The translations under genes were made by a program, and so were the position numbers. The notes beneath the pieces are model-generated. The model had not been told where the DNA came from. It did not search any database and saw nothing but the letters and a program-made list of their open reading frames with translations. A stretch of DNA of 64,000 bases from Desulfobaculum sp044987625 (lineage in GTDB: Bacteria > Desulfobacterota > Desulfovibrionia > Desulfovibrionales > Desulfovibrionaceae), in the NCBI RefSeq assembly GCF_044987625.1, contig NZ_JBJDSB010000006.1, positions 1 through 64,000 on the forward strand, in the 5' to 3' direction. Positions 1-7,822 of the stretch are shown here, piece after piece (position 1 is the stretch's first letter; the number at the start of each line of letters is the position of its first letter).

Positions 1-68
1 ACACCCCGCATCGCGGGAACCCGCATGAATGCTCGGTTTGCGCTTTCGCGCAGGAAGAGAGGGAAGAC

Positions 69-411
69 GCCTCCGGCGGGTTAAGGGAATGATTCCCTTA
101 ACAATCCCCAGGTTTTCGGGCCAGAAGCTGGCCCGAAAAAGGGTTTGGGTGGGTGATTCGCAGCAAAGTCACTCCGCGAAACCATCCCGCCCGCCCATAT
201 ACTATAGAATGGGCCTCACCCTCTTCACGCTTCCCGTCTCCACTCAAACAGGGATCCTCACCGCCCATCCGGGCCACCAACGCCCCCCAAAAAACTCTCT
301 TCCATCCACAATCGCGGGAGCACCACAGGGGTGACGACAGTACCCGCCAAAGGAAGCCGGTCTGTGCGCAAACGGGATATCTAAGGGCCCGCGGCCCTTA
401 GACCGCCGGAG
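69..411. repeat. dispersed structured repeat, copy A
   Basis: About 343 bp bounded by an inverted repeat: GCCTCCGGCGG at 69-79 and CCGCCGGAG at 403-411. Inside are three palindromes: GTTAAGGGAAT/ATTCCCTTAAC (80-90/92-102), TTTTCGGGCCAG/CTGGCCCGAAAA (113-124/128-139) and CTAAGGGCC/GGCCCTTAG (381-389/393-401). A conserved AGCACCACAGGGGTGACGA lies near 318-336. A second copy with the same layout is at 21387-21675, and the paired arms differ between copies in a compensatory way. Two frames run open from base 1 into the repeat and stop at 84 or 93, so it may sit just behind an upstream gene cut by the window edge. No transposase is seen, so it is a passive element or a structured RNA. Confidence 0.8.
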
Positions 412-606
412 ACAAACAAAAAGCCCTGCAGCCCCACCACTCGCCCCCCCACCACTCGCTCCTCCCGCACCTTTCCCGCCATCCTCGTACCACTTCCCAT
501 GTTGCCTCACTCGTCTCACCTCATCTCCCCTCCCCTACACACATTCCTCCGCCCGCCCCCACGACCCCACGCGCACACCTCTCCACAGGCCAAGGCATCG
601 CCATAG
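412..606. other. gene-free C-rich tract
   Basis: No gene is seen. The plus strand is strikingly rich in C and poor in G between about 425 and 600, with the direct repeat CACCACTCGC near 438-466. The minus strand therefore carries many runs of three to seven G. The tract lies between repeat copy A and the terminator of the TetR gene. Confidence 0.5.
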
Positions 607-640
607 AAAAAGCCCCGCTACCGGTGTTGGCAGCGGGGCT
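607..640 (-). terminator. terminator of the TetR gene
   Basis: On the minus strand AGCCCCGCTGCC pairs with GGTAGCGGGGCT (plus 611-640) and is followed by a run of T. It lies just past the stop codon at 665. Confidence 0.8.
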
Positions 641-664
641 GAAAAGCGTTTTGGGGCCGCGGGC

Positions 665-1249
665 TTATTGGGGCTTGGCGGCGATGCTTCTGGTGACGAA
701 CTGATAGATGTCGTCGTACATGGTATCGGGATAATAGGGGGTCAGCAGGCGGGTACGTACGCCGCCGACGAGGTTGCACTGGATGGCGGTAGAGGTCTCC
801 TCGATGGGGAGGTCGCGAATGGTGCCGTCTTTGACGCCGCGTTCGACGCTTGCCTTGAGGGTTTCGAGCACTTCGGTGAACTTGTGCTCCATCTCTTGCC
901 TGTCGTCTCTGGTTTTGACGTCACTGTATGGCGAACAGCGAATGAGCACGAGGAAGTGCTCGTTGGGATCGATGGAAAACTCGAAATATTTGTGAACGAA
1001 GCGCTGCACGGCGTCGAGACCGTTCTCGGCGGGTGCGACGGCTTCGTTGAGCTGATCGACGAGGTGATGGAGAACGTCCATACCTGCGGCGATGAAGAGT
1101 TTTTCCTTGTTCCCGTAGTGATGGGTCAACAGTCCCAGCGCAACGCCGGCTTTCTCCGAGATTTTCTTAAACGTTGTCTCGGAATACCCGTACACACCGA
1201 AGAGTTCTTTGGCTGCTTCCAGCAAGAGTTCTTTTTTCGTCATGGTCAC
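665..1249 (-). CDS. TetR/AcrR family transcriptional regulator
   Basis: A 194-aa DNA-binding regulator. The N-terminal 50 residues fit the TetR helix-turn-helix, with recognition-helix text GVALGLLTHHYGNKEKLF. The C-terminal part is the variable ligand-binding and dimer domain and does not reveal the ligand. Two starts are close together: GTG at 1249 (GGGAG 9 nt upstream) and ATG at 1243. No efflux pump or enzyme gene lies next to it in the window, so the target is unknown. It has its own terminator and is separated from the next gene upstream by over 700 bp. Family assignment is firm, function open. Confidence 0.9.
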   Translation of the reverse strand: MTMTKKELLLEAAKELFGVYGYSETTFKKISEKAGVALGLLTHHYGNKEKLFIAAGMDVLHHLVDQLNEAVAPAENGLDAVQRFVHKYFEFSIDPNEHFLVLIRCSPYSDVKTRDDRQEMEHKFTEVLETLKASVERGVKDGTIRDLPIEETSTAIQCNLVGGVRTRLLTPYYPDTMYDDIYQFVTRSIAAKPQ

Positions 1250-1974
1250 TACCGCGTGCTCCCTTAATGCTCTCTACCCTTGGCGCGGCAAGTGCTGCGC
1301 CTCTCCCCCAGCCTCTGACAGGGGCGTGCTCTTAGGGGAAAACCTGTTAAACGTTATGCACCAAACCGTCAATATCCCCAAGGCAGAAGACCGCCCTTAC
1401 AGCCCCCGCGCTGACAAAAGACAAACCCCCTTGGACAAGGGGGTTTGCAGAGGAGGTGTTACTCAACACGATATAAAAACGCCCAAGGAAGTTTGAGCTT
1501 GAAGCCGAAAATTAGCGGTGTGATGAAATGCGTACATGCTGTGTACCGTGCGTGCTGGCTGGCGCTTTGCGCCGCGGCATTCTTGGGAGTGCAGTCAAGC
1601 CGGAGCGGTGAAGCAACCGCCCCGGCGGACTGTCTGTGCACTCAACCAATTCTCATGGTCACTGCCGGAACACCCGCATGTCCATAGCGGGCAGCAACGG
1701 ATTATCGTTCAACCTCTGCCACTTGTCGCCTGTTCCCATAAGGAAACCATGTTCCGGCAAATATTGTGAAGCACGTGCGTGCGTCATTTCAATCATCGTG
1801 TCAGTGGGCGTTGATTGAACACACAACCAACTGACAATTCCTTTTTACGACCAGTCCCTGCATCCTGTCAAGCGTCTTTCTTCACAAGACTCGGTGATGG
1901 GCGCAAAAACGCTCGTTGCTGCTTCAATCGAACTGAAGTCCATGTTACTGTGCACAGGAAAGGAGGGGGAACTC
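1250..1974. other. gene-free stretch with a strong hairpin
   Basis: About 725 bp with no convincing gene. A perfect 11-bp hairpin, CAAACCCCCTT-ggac-AAGGGGGTTTG, is at 1422-1447. It has no long T run on either side, so it is a weak terminator or an RNA structure. Short ORFs here lack ribosome binding sites. Confidence 0.5.
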
Positions 1975-2166
1975 ATGCCGTGGGATCCAAAACAGCCAGA
2001 CCGACGCAAAGGGGAACGTCGCCAAGACGACGATAGAAGACGCAACATACAAGACCGACGGTCCATTGCGGACCCGCTTGATATTGTGGAACGCCGCCGT
2101 AACGAACGCCGCAGCGAGGATGACCGGCGAAGTGGCGAGGACCGGCGCAAGGACGATATGAGCTAA
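1975..2166 (+). CDS. small Arg/Asp-rich protein with repeated RR pairs
   Basis: A 63-aa protein of unknown function. The ATG at 1975 has a very strong ribosome binding site (AAAGGAGGGGG, 1960-1970), which is why I prefer it to in-frame starts farther upstream. It begins MPWDPKQPDRRKGERR and then repeats RR or RRR flanked by Asp, Glu, Gln or Asn roughly every 5-8 residues to the end (DRRRN, DRR, ERRRNERR, DRR, DRRKDD). There is no membrane segment and almost no hydrophobic core, so it is probably disordered, or a mixed-charge helix that binds nucleic acid or protein. It is monocistronic and followed by a strong terminator. Confidence 0.7.
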   Translation: MPWDPKQPDRRKGERRQDDDRRRNIQDRRSIADPLDIVERRRNERRSEDDRRSGEDRRKDDMS

Positions 2167-2211
2167 AGCACAAGGCTGGTCAGCCCCGGCTGCTTCAACA
2201 CGCGCAAAAAG

Positions 2212-2242
2212 CAGCGCCCCGATGGTCGACATCGGGGCGCTG
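2212..2242. terminator. bidirectional terminator
   Basis: Perfect 13-bp stem CAGCGCCCCGATG / CATCGGGGCGCTG with loop GTCGA. On the minus strand it is followed by CTTTTT, serving asnS. On the plus strand it follows the small gene ending at 2166. Confidence 0.85.
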
Positions 2243-2273
2243 TTGTTCTCTGACGCGGGGCGGCCCGCCGGAA

Positions 2274-3665
2274 TTAGAATTCGAGATGCTTGGGCGTACG
2301 GGGGCAAGGGATGACGTCGCGGATGTTGGAAACGCCGGTCACCATCATGAGCAACCGTTCGAAGCCCATGCCGAAGCCTGCGTGGGGCACGGAGCCAAAG
2401 CGGCGCAGGTCCATATACCACCAGTAATCCTCTTCGGTGAGGCCAAGCTCCTCGATGCGCTTCTTGAGGACGTCGAGGCGTTCCTCACGCTGGCTGCCGC
2501 CGATAAGCTCGCCAACTCTGGGCACAAGGATGTCCATGGCGGCGACGGTCTTGCCGTCGTCATTCATGCGCATGTAGAAGGCCTTAATGTCCTTGGGATA
2601 GTCGTAGACGATGACGGGACGCTTGAAGTGCTCGTCAGTGAGAAAGCGCTCGTGCTCGGTCTGCAGGTCCACGCCCCACTCTACGGGATATTCAAAGCGG
2701 CTTTTGCCCTTCTTGGTCTTGGCATTCTTTTTCAGAATCTCAATGGCCTCGGTGTAGGGCAGACGCACGAACTCGTTGTTCTCGATGGAGTCGAGGGTCT
2801 CGGTGAGGCCCTTGTCCACCCACTTGGCGAAGAGTTCGAGGTCTTCGGCGCAGTGCTTGCGCAGGTGGCCGACCACGCTCTTGATAAAGGCTTCGCCAAG
2901 GTCCATGTCGTCGGACAGGTCGGCGAAGGCCATTTCCGGCTCAACCATCCAAAACTCAGCGGCGTGCCGGGGCGTGTTGGAATTTTCGGCGCGGAAGGTG
3001 GGGCCGAAGGTGTACACATCGCCCAGGGAGGTGGCGAAGATTTCCGCGGTCAACTGGCCGGACACGGTGAGGGCGGCTTCCTGCCCGAAGAAGTCATTCT
3101 CGGGGGCTTTGGCCTCGGTGCTGGCGGGGTCGAGGGTGGTCACGCGGAACATTTCGCCTGCGCCCTCGCAGTCGGAGCCGGTGATGATGGGCGAATGCAC
3201 GTAGGCAAAGCCGTTGTCGTGAAAAAATTTATGAATGGCGTAGGACGCCTCGGAGCGGATGCGGAAGATAGCGCCAAACTTATTGGTTCGCGGACGCAGG
3301 TGCGCGATGGAGCGCAAAAATTCATCGGAGTGGCGCTTCTTCTGCAGGGGGAAGGTTTCGGGGTCGGCCTCGCCGACAACCTTGATGCCGGCGGCGCGCA
3401 CTTCCCACTTCTGGCCCTTGCCGGGGGATTCCACAAGGGAACCTTCCACAGCAATGGAGGCGCCGGTGGTGACCTTATCAATGGCGTCCCAGCCGGGAAT
3501 ACCCTCGTCAGCAATGACCTGAATGTTCATGAGGCAGGATCCATCGTTAAGCTCGATGAAGGCAAACCCCTTATTTTCCCGCTTGGTACGGACCCAGCCC
3601 TTGACCACAATGTTCTCTACCGGCGCTGTAGCTTCCAGCGCCTGACGGACGCGAAGGCGATTCAT
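2274..3665 (-). CDS. asnS: asparaginyl-tRNA synthetase
   Basis: A 463-aa class IIb aminoacyl-tRNA synthetase that charges tRNA-Asn in the cytoplasm. The N-terminal OB-fold anticodon domain (VVKGWVRTKRENKGFAFIEL) is followed by the class II core, with FGPTFRAENSNTPRHAAEFW (motif 2 region) and GFGMGFERLLMMVTG (motif 3). The start is ATG at 3665, preceded by AGGAGAT; the open frame runs 37 codons farther upstream without support. Length is normal for the family. It is transcribed away from ftsY and ends at a bidirectional terminator. Confidence 0.97.
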   Translation of the reverse strand: MNRLRVRQALEATAPVENIVVKGWVRTKRENKGFAFIELNDGSCLMNIQVIADEGIPGWDAIDKVTTGASIAVEGSLVESPGKGQKWEVRAAGIKVVGEADPETFPLQKKRHSDEFLRSIAHLRPRTNKFGAIFRIRSEASYAIHKFFHDNGFAYVHSPIITGSDCEGAGEMFRVTTLDPASTEAKAPENDFFGQEAALTVSGQLTAEIFATSLGDVYTFGPTFRAENSNTPRHAAEFWMVEPEMAFADLSDDMDLGEAFIKSVVGHLRKHCAEDLELFAKWVDKGLTETLDSIENNEFVRLPYTEAIEILKKNAKTKKGKSRFEYPVEWGVDLQTEHERFLTDEHFKRPVIVYDYPKDIKAFYMRMNDDGKTVAAMDILVPRVGELIGGSQREERLDVLKKRIEELGLTEEDYWWYMDLRRFGSVPHAGFGMGFERLLMMVTGVSNIRDVIPCPRTPKHLEF

Positions 3666-3894
3666 CTGCATCTCCTGACAACTGTTCTCTCTAATGGTAT
3701 GCCCAAGCCTCGCACTTGACGGAATCCGGCATCTGGGCAAAGTAACCCGGACCGACCACACGCCATGGCCGAGCACGTCCTATTAATGACTTGGCCGACG
3801 GCTACGCTGTATACGATTTTTTCATGAACCGCCACATCAGGGCGCTGCGCGAGTTGTCGCCTCCGCCACGCGTCATCACAAAGGGGACTCCGAT

Positions 3895-5406
3895 ATGGGC
3901 TTCTTCTCCAAGCTGAAATTCTGGGAAAAAGACAAGAAAAACGAGGCGGATACCGCGCCGGAACATTCTGCAGAAGACGCCGCCGTCCAGCAGATGCCTG
4001 CGGAAGAGCCCGCGCCCGCGGAGCCTGCGTCACCCGCGCAGACTGCTGACAAGACGCCCACCGCGCCCCAGCCCGAGGCCGCCGCGCCCGAAACGACTGC
4101 CCCTGCGCAGACGGATGAGGAACCCGCGCCAGAAGCCCCCGCTCCCACACCGGCCAAGGCGCCCGCGCCGGAGGCCCTTGCCCCCGAGGAAACTCCTCTG
4201 CGCGCCGAAGAGCCATGGCAGCAGGAACTCACCCTCAAACTGCGCGAGGCCGAACCCCGCCTGTCCGAATGGCTGACGCTTGTCCTTGAGGGCGTTTCGG
4301 AAAAAAGCCCGGAACTGTGGACGCGCCTGCGCTTTTTGTTCCGCGCCCTTGGCGCGCCGGAGGCCGAGGCCGACGACTTTATCCAGCGCTTCGACAGCTG
4401 GCTGGATATGATGGAATACGAAATGGTGGAGGACTTCCGCTCGGAGCTCCAATACCGCCTGGCCCTTGCGCTGGACCTTGAGGACGAAGAGGACGAGCGC
4501 AGCCGCCTGTTCCTGAAGCTGTCCGAAGGCCTTGAAAAGACCAAAGAAAAAATCTCCCGCCAGATCGAGGGCCTGCTGTCCAGCCACGACACCATGGACG
4601 ACGCCTTCTGGGAAGAGCTGGAAGAAATCCTCATCATGGCGGACGTGGGCTACGAGGCCACCACCCAGCTCGTGGAAAACCTGCGCGAGCGCGTGCGCAA
4701 GGCCGGAACCACCGACCCGTCGGACTTTAAGGCCCTGATGCGCGAGGAACTGGAAGAGGTCTTCAAGACCGAGCGCCGCATCTCCGCCGTGAATCCGCCC
4801 GAGGTTGTGCTGATGATTGGCGTCAACGGTGCGGGCAAGACCACCACCATCGCCAAGCTGGCGCACCGTGCGCAGATGCAGGGTAAAAAAGTGCTGGTGG
4901 CGGCTGGCGACACCTTCCGCGCCGCCGCGCTGGAGCAGCTGGAAGTCTGGGCCGGACGCGTTGGCGCGGGCTTCTACGGCAAGGGCGAAGGCGCGGACCC
5001 CGCAGCCGTGGCCTACGAGGCCGTCGATATTGCCATCCGCGACGGCTACGACATGATTTTTGTGGATACGGCGGGCCGCCTGCACACCAAGGTGGACCTG
5101 ATGGACGAACTGAACAAAATCTACAAGGTGCTGGGCAAAAAGCACCCCGGTGCGCCCCACCGCAGCATTCTCGTTCTCGACGCCACAACCGGTCAGAATG
5201 CCCTGTCGCAGGTGAAGCTGTTCTCCGAGTCCTGCGGCATTGATGAAATTGTCCTGACCAAGCTGGACGGCACGGCCAAGGGCGGCGTTGTTGTCGCCAT
5301 TGCCCTGCAGTACGGCGTGCCCATTACCTTTATAGGCCTTGGGGAAAAGATGGAGGACCTGCGCCCCTTCAACGGGCAGGACTTCGCCACCGCCCTCTTG
5401 GGCTAA
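3895..5406 (+). CDS. ftsY: signal recognition particle receptor FtsY
   Basis: A 503-aa SRP-type GTPase that docks ribosome-SRP complexes at the inner membrane. The first ~110 residues are an acidic, Ala/Pro/Glu-rich domain typical of proteobacterial FtsY, starting MGFFSKLKFWEKDKK. The N domain follows, then the G domain with GVNGAGKTTT (P-loop at about 309-316), DTFRAAALEQL, DTAGRLHTK, TKLDGTAKGG and a C-terminal GLGEKMEDLRPFN. The start has AAGGGG about 10 nt upstream. The gene is followed by its own terminator, so it is probably monocistronic. Confidence 0.97.
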   Translation: MGFFSKLKFWEKDKKNEADTAPEHSAEDAAVQQMPAEEPAPAEPASPAQTADKTPTAPQPEAAAPETTAPAQTDEEPAPEAPAPTPAKAPAPEALAPEETPLRAEEPWQQELTLKLREAEPRLSEWLTLVLEGVSEKSPELWTRLRFLFRALGAPEAEADDFIQRFDSWLDMMEYEMVEDFRSELQYRLALALDLEDEEDERSRLFLKLSEGLEKTKEKISRQIEGLLSSHDTMDDAFWEELEEILIMADVGYEATTQLVENLRERVRKAGTTDPSDFKALMREELEEVFKTERRISAVNPPEVVLMIGVNGAGKTTTIAKLAHRAQMQGKKVLVAAGDTFRAAALEQLEVWAGRVGAGFYGKGEGADPAAVAYEAVDIAIRDGYDMIFVDTAGRLHTKVDLMDELNKIYKVLGKKHPGAPHRSILVLDATTGQNALSQVKLFSESCGIDEIVLTKLDGTAKGGVVVAIALQYGVPITFIGLGEKMEDLRPFNGQDFATALLG

Positions 5407-5431
5407 CCCCCTCGCCCCAACCGACCATCAT

Positions 5432-5462
5432 GCGCCCCTGCCATGCGGGGGCGCTTTTTTTT
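5432..5462 (+). terminator. ftsY terminator
   Basis: GCGCCCC (5432-5438) pairs with GGGGCGC (5447-5453), followed by eight or more T. Confidence 0.9.
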
Positions 5463-5486
5463 GGCAAGGCAACCCTGCCACGCAAA

Positions 5487-5521
5487 ACGCAAAACGGCCC
5501 GGCGCAGAGTGCGCCGGGCCG
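5487..5521 (-). terminator. chemoreceptor terminator
   Basis: CGGCCCGGCGCA / TGCGCCGGGCCG stem (5495-5521) with a T-rich tail on the minus strand, just past the stop at 5545. Confidence 0.85.
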
Positions 5522-5544
5522 TCGTCATGTCGTGCCGGAGCCTG

Positions 5545-7701
5545 TTAGGAGTTCTTGAGCTCCTCGATGAGGTTTTGCAATTCCTCGGCGAGGTGGGCCA
5601 ATTCGGTCACGGCCTGAGCGGACTGGTTCATGGCCTCGGCGGTTTCCGTGGCGATGCGGTTGACCTCGTCCGTGCTGCGATTGATTTCCTCAGACGCAGC
5701 GGATTGCTCCTCACTTGCCGTGGCGATGGCCCGCACCTGGTCGGCGGTCTCCTCAACAATCCCCACGATGACGCGCAGGGTATCGCCGGCCTTCTTGGCG
5801 AGTTCCGTGGTGGTCGCCACAGTCTCGGCCGTGGAGTTCATCCCCTTGATATTGTTCTGCGTGCCTTCCTGAATGGCGGACACGGCGTCGCCCACTTCCT
5901 TGGTGGCGGCCATGGTCTTTTCCGCCAGCTTGCGGACCTCGTCCGCGACAACGGCGAACCCGCGGCCAGCTTCGCCAGCGCGCGCGGCCTCAATGGCTGC
6001 GTTCAGGGCGAGAAGGTTGGTCTGGTCCGCAATGTCGGTGATGACGTTCATAACCTTGCCGATGTCTTCGGCCTGCGTGCCCAGCTCGTTGAGGCCTTCC
6101 ACCATCTGTTCGGCTTCGCCCTGCAGGCGGTCGATGCTGGTGACAACCTCGTCCACCACGCGTCCGCCCTCTTCGGCGTTGCGTCTGGCGTCCTCGGCGC
6201 TTTCTGCGGTCTTGCCTGCGTTGCTGGCGACCTCCAGCACCGATGCGTTCATCTGCTCCATGGCGGTTGCGGCCTCGGTGGTCCGCTCGCGCTGCTGCTC
6301 GGAGCCGCGGCTGGATTCCTCAATCTGCGACGCTAGCTCTTCAGAAGCGGAGGTGACGCGGCTGACAATGTCCGACAGTTGGCTGGCCGCCTGCAACATG
6401 CCCTCGCGCTTTGCGCTTTCGGCCTGCTTCCGGGCTTCTTCGGCCTCCTGCAGGGCCACATTGGCCTTGGCGCTCTGCTCTTCGGCCATTTCCGTCTTCT
6501 CGTCGGCGGTCTTGATGAGGTCCGTCAGGTTCTCCACCATGCGGGCCAAAGCGTTGAACAGTGTCAGCAGTTCGCCGCCAAAGCCCCGGGCATCGGGCAT
6601 GGAGTCAAAGTGCCCGGCGGAGATATCCTCTGCCGCATTCACAAGCAGACCGATGGGCTTGGAGATGCTGCGCGCCACAAAGAGCACGATGAGCACCACG
6701 AGGGCGACCGCGCCAAGGGAAAGGAACGCGCTCAGCACCATAAAGGCCCGCACATCGGCAAAGACCTTATCCGTCGGCAGCGCAAGGCCGATGGACCACG
6801 GCGTGCTTACGCCTGCGATATTGATCGGTTCGAAGAGGTATTCATATTCCTCCCCGTCCAGCGGAGAATCGAGGTGCTTGACCCAGCGCTCGCCGTTTTT
6901 GATGGCGGCCAGCAGTTCGGCGTGGACCTCTTCCGGGAAGACCTCGGTGATGCTCTTGTTGCCGAACTTGGGATCCTTGTGCCCCACCAGCTTACCGCCG
7001 TTGGACACAACCATGGCGTAACCGGTGCCAAAGGGCTTGATATCCTCCACCATGCGCTGGAACGCGCCGATGGTAAAATCAATGCCGACAATGCCGATGA
7101 AGGTGCCGTTCTTGATCATGGGTACACTGATTGTGGCCAAAATTTCATCAACAACGGTGGTGGTGTAGGGTTCGGTCAACACCGGACGGCGGGAGTCGCG
7201 CGGTCCCTTGTACCACGCGCGCGTTTCGCCGGGGTTGTACTGGATGAGGTCCTCGGCTGCGATGCCGCCGTCCTTGCGGTAGAAATACGGTCCGTAACGG
7301 CCGTCCGGGCCGTACCACGGACGCACGCCGATATACTCGGCATCGCGGCCGTCCAGGGCATTGGGTTCAAACACTGCCTGAATGCCGTAGAATGTGGGAT
7401 CGGAGAGGGTGACCTTTTTTTGCACCTCGTCCACGATGTCACGGCTCACTGCATCCTTGTGTTCGGTCATGGCGATAAAGGCGGCGGCTGTTGCGGCGGA
7501 AGCATCCAGCGCCTTTTCGATGTTGTTCTTCACCTGATTGCCGTAGCGTGCAGCCATCTGTTGCGCCATGGACATGGCACTTTCCTCGGCCATGGTCTGC
7601 GTGCGCTGCTGCACCACAAAGGTATACACGGCAAGGATAAGAATCATGGCCGAACAAATGCTCACGCCAATCTTCAAGCCAATCTTCATGTTCCTGAACA
7701 T
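5545..7701 (-). CDS. methyl-accepting chemotaxis protein, dCache type
   Basis: A 718-aa transmembrane chemoreceptor. The first membrane helix is at about residues 6-28. A periplasmic double-Cache sensor follows, containing RAWYKGPRD, TEPYTTT and GIVGIDF; this resembles, but does not exactly match, the amino-acid-binding dCache pattern. A second membrane helix (about 285-310) leads to HAMP and a long cytoplasmic signalling domain with the conserved hairpin tip DIADQTNLLALNAAIEAARA. The start is ATG at 7701 with GGAGG 5 nt upstream; the upstream open frame is spurious. The gene lies behind a two-gene sensor operon but is separated from it by a terminator that overlaps a likely promoter. Ligand unknown. 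Confidence 0.95.
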   Translation of the reverse strand: MFRNMKIGLKIGVSICSAMILILAVYTFVVQQRTQTMAEESAMSMAQQMAARYGNQVKNNIEKALDASAATAAAFIAMTEHKDAVSRDIVDEVQKKVTLSDPTFYGIQAVFEPNALDGRDAEYIGVRPWYGPDGRYGPYFYRKDGGIAAEDLIQYNPGETRAWYKGPRDSRRPVLTEPYTTTVVDEILATISVPMIKNGTFIGIVGIDFTIGAFQRMVEDIKPFGTGYAMVVSNGGKLVGHKDPKFGNKSITEVFPEEVHAELLAAIKNGERWVKHLDSPLDGEEYEYLFEPINIAGVSTPWSIGLALPTDKVFADVRAFMVLSAFLSLGAVALVVLIVLFVARSISKPIGLLVNAAEDISAGHFDSMPDARGFGGELLTLFNALARMVENLTDLIKTADEKTEMAEEQSAKANVALQEAEEARKQAESAKREGMLQAASQLSDIVSRVTSASEELASQIEESSRGSEQQRERTTEAATAMEQMNASVLEVASNAGKTAESAEDARRNAEEGGRVVDEVVTSIDRLQGEAEQMVEGLNELGTQAEDIGKVMNVITDIADQTNLLALNAAIEAARAGEAGRGFAVVADEVRKLAEKTMAATKEVGDAVSAIQEGTQNNIKGMNSTAETVATTTELAKKAGDTLRVIVGIVEETADQVRAIATASEEQSAASEEINRSTDEVNRIATETAEAMNQSAQAVTELAHLAEELQNLIEELKNS

Positions 7702-7729
7702 GCACGCCTCCAGCGCTGGATGTCTGTAT

Positions 7730-7764
7730 AAAAAAAGATGAGGTATAGGTGAATATACCTCATC
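7730..7764 (-). terminator. terminator between sensor operon and chemoreceptor
   Basis: Perfect 11-bp inverted repeat GATGAGGTATA / TATACCTCATC (7737-7747 and 7754-7764). On the minus strand it is followed by TTTTTTT. It ends only about 29 nt before the chemoreceptor ATG, so that gene needs its own promoter or read-through. Confidence 0.85.
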
Positions 7765-7781
7765 CACGGGACTTTTCACAA
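7752..7781 (-). promoter_or_regulatory. candidate promoter of the chemoreceptor
   Basis: On the minus strand TTGTGA (7776-7781), 18-bp spacer, TATATT (7752-7757). The -10 lies in the terminator hairpin, so a transcript starting here would lack the 5' arm and escape termination. Found by eye; only the arrangement supports it. Confidence 0.4.
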
Positions 7782-7822
7782 GTAGTGATATAATTTGGAA
7801 CAAGATTGGCCGACTTTACTAT

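Noticed and set aside
1445..1687. ORF with a hydrophobic, signal-peptide-like stretch
   Set aside because: No ribosome binding site at any start and irregular codon use. It lies in a region that otherwise looks non-coding.
2286..3719. Long plus-strand ORF opposite asnS (477 codons), and similar long ORFs opposite lepA, the second chemoreceptor and comM
   Set aside because: They mirror strongly coding genes in GC-rich DNA, have no family motifs, and read as low-complexity Gly/His/Val/Ala text typical of antisense shadows.
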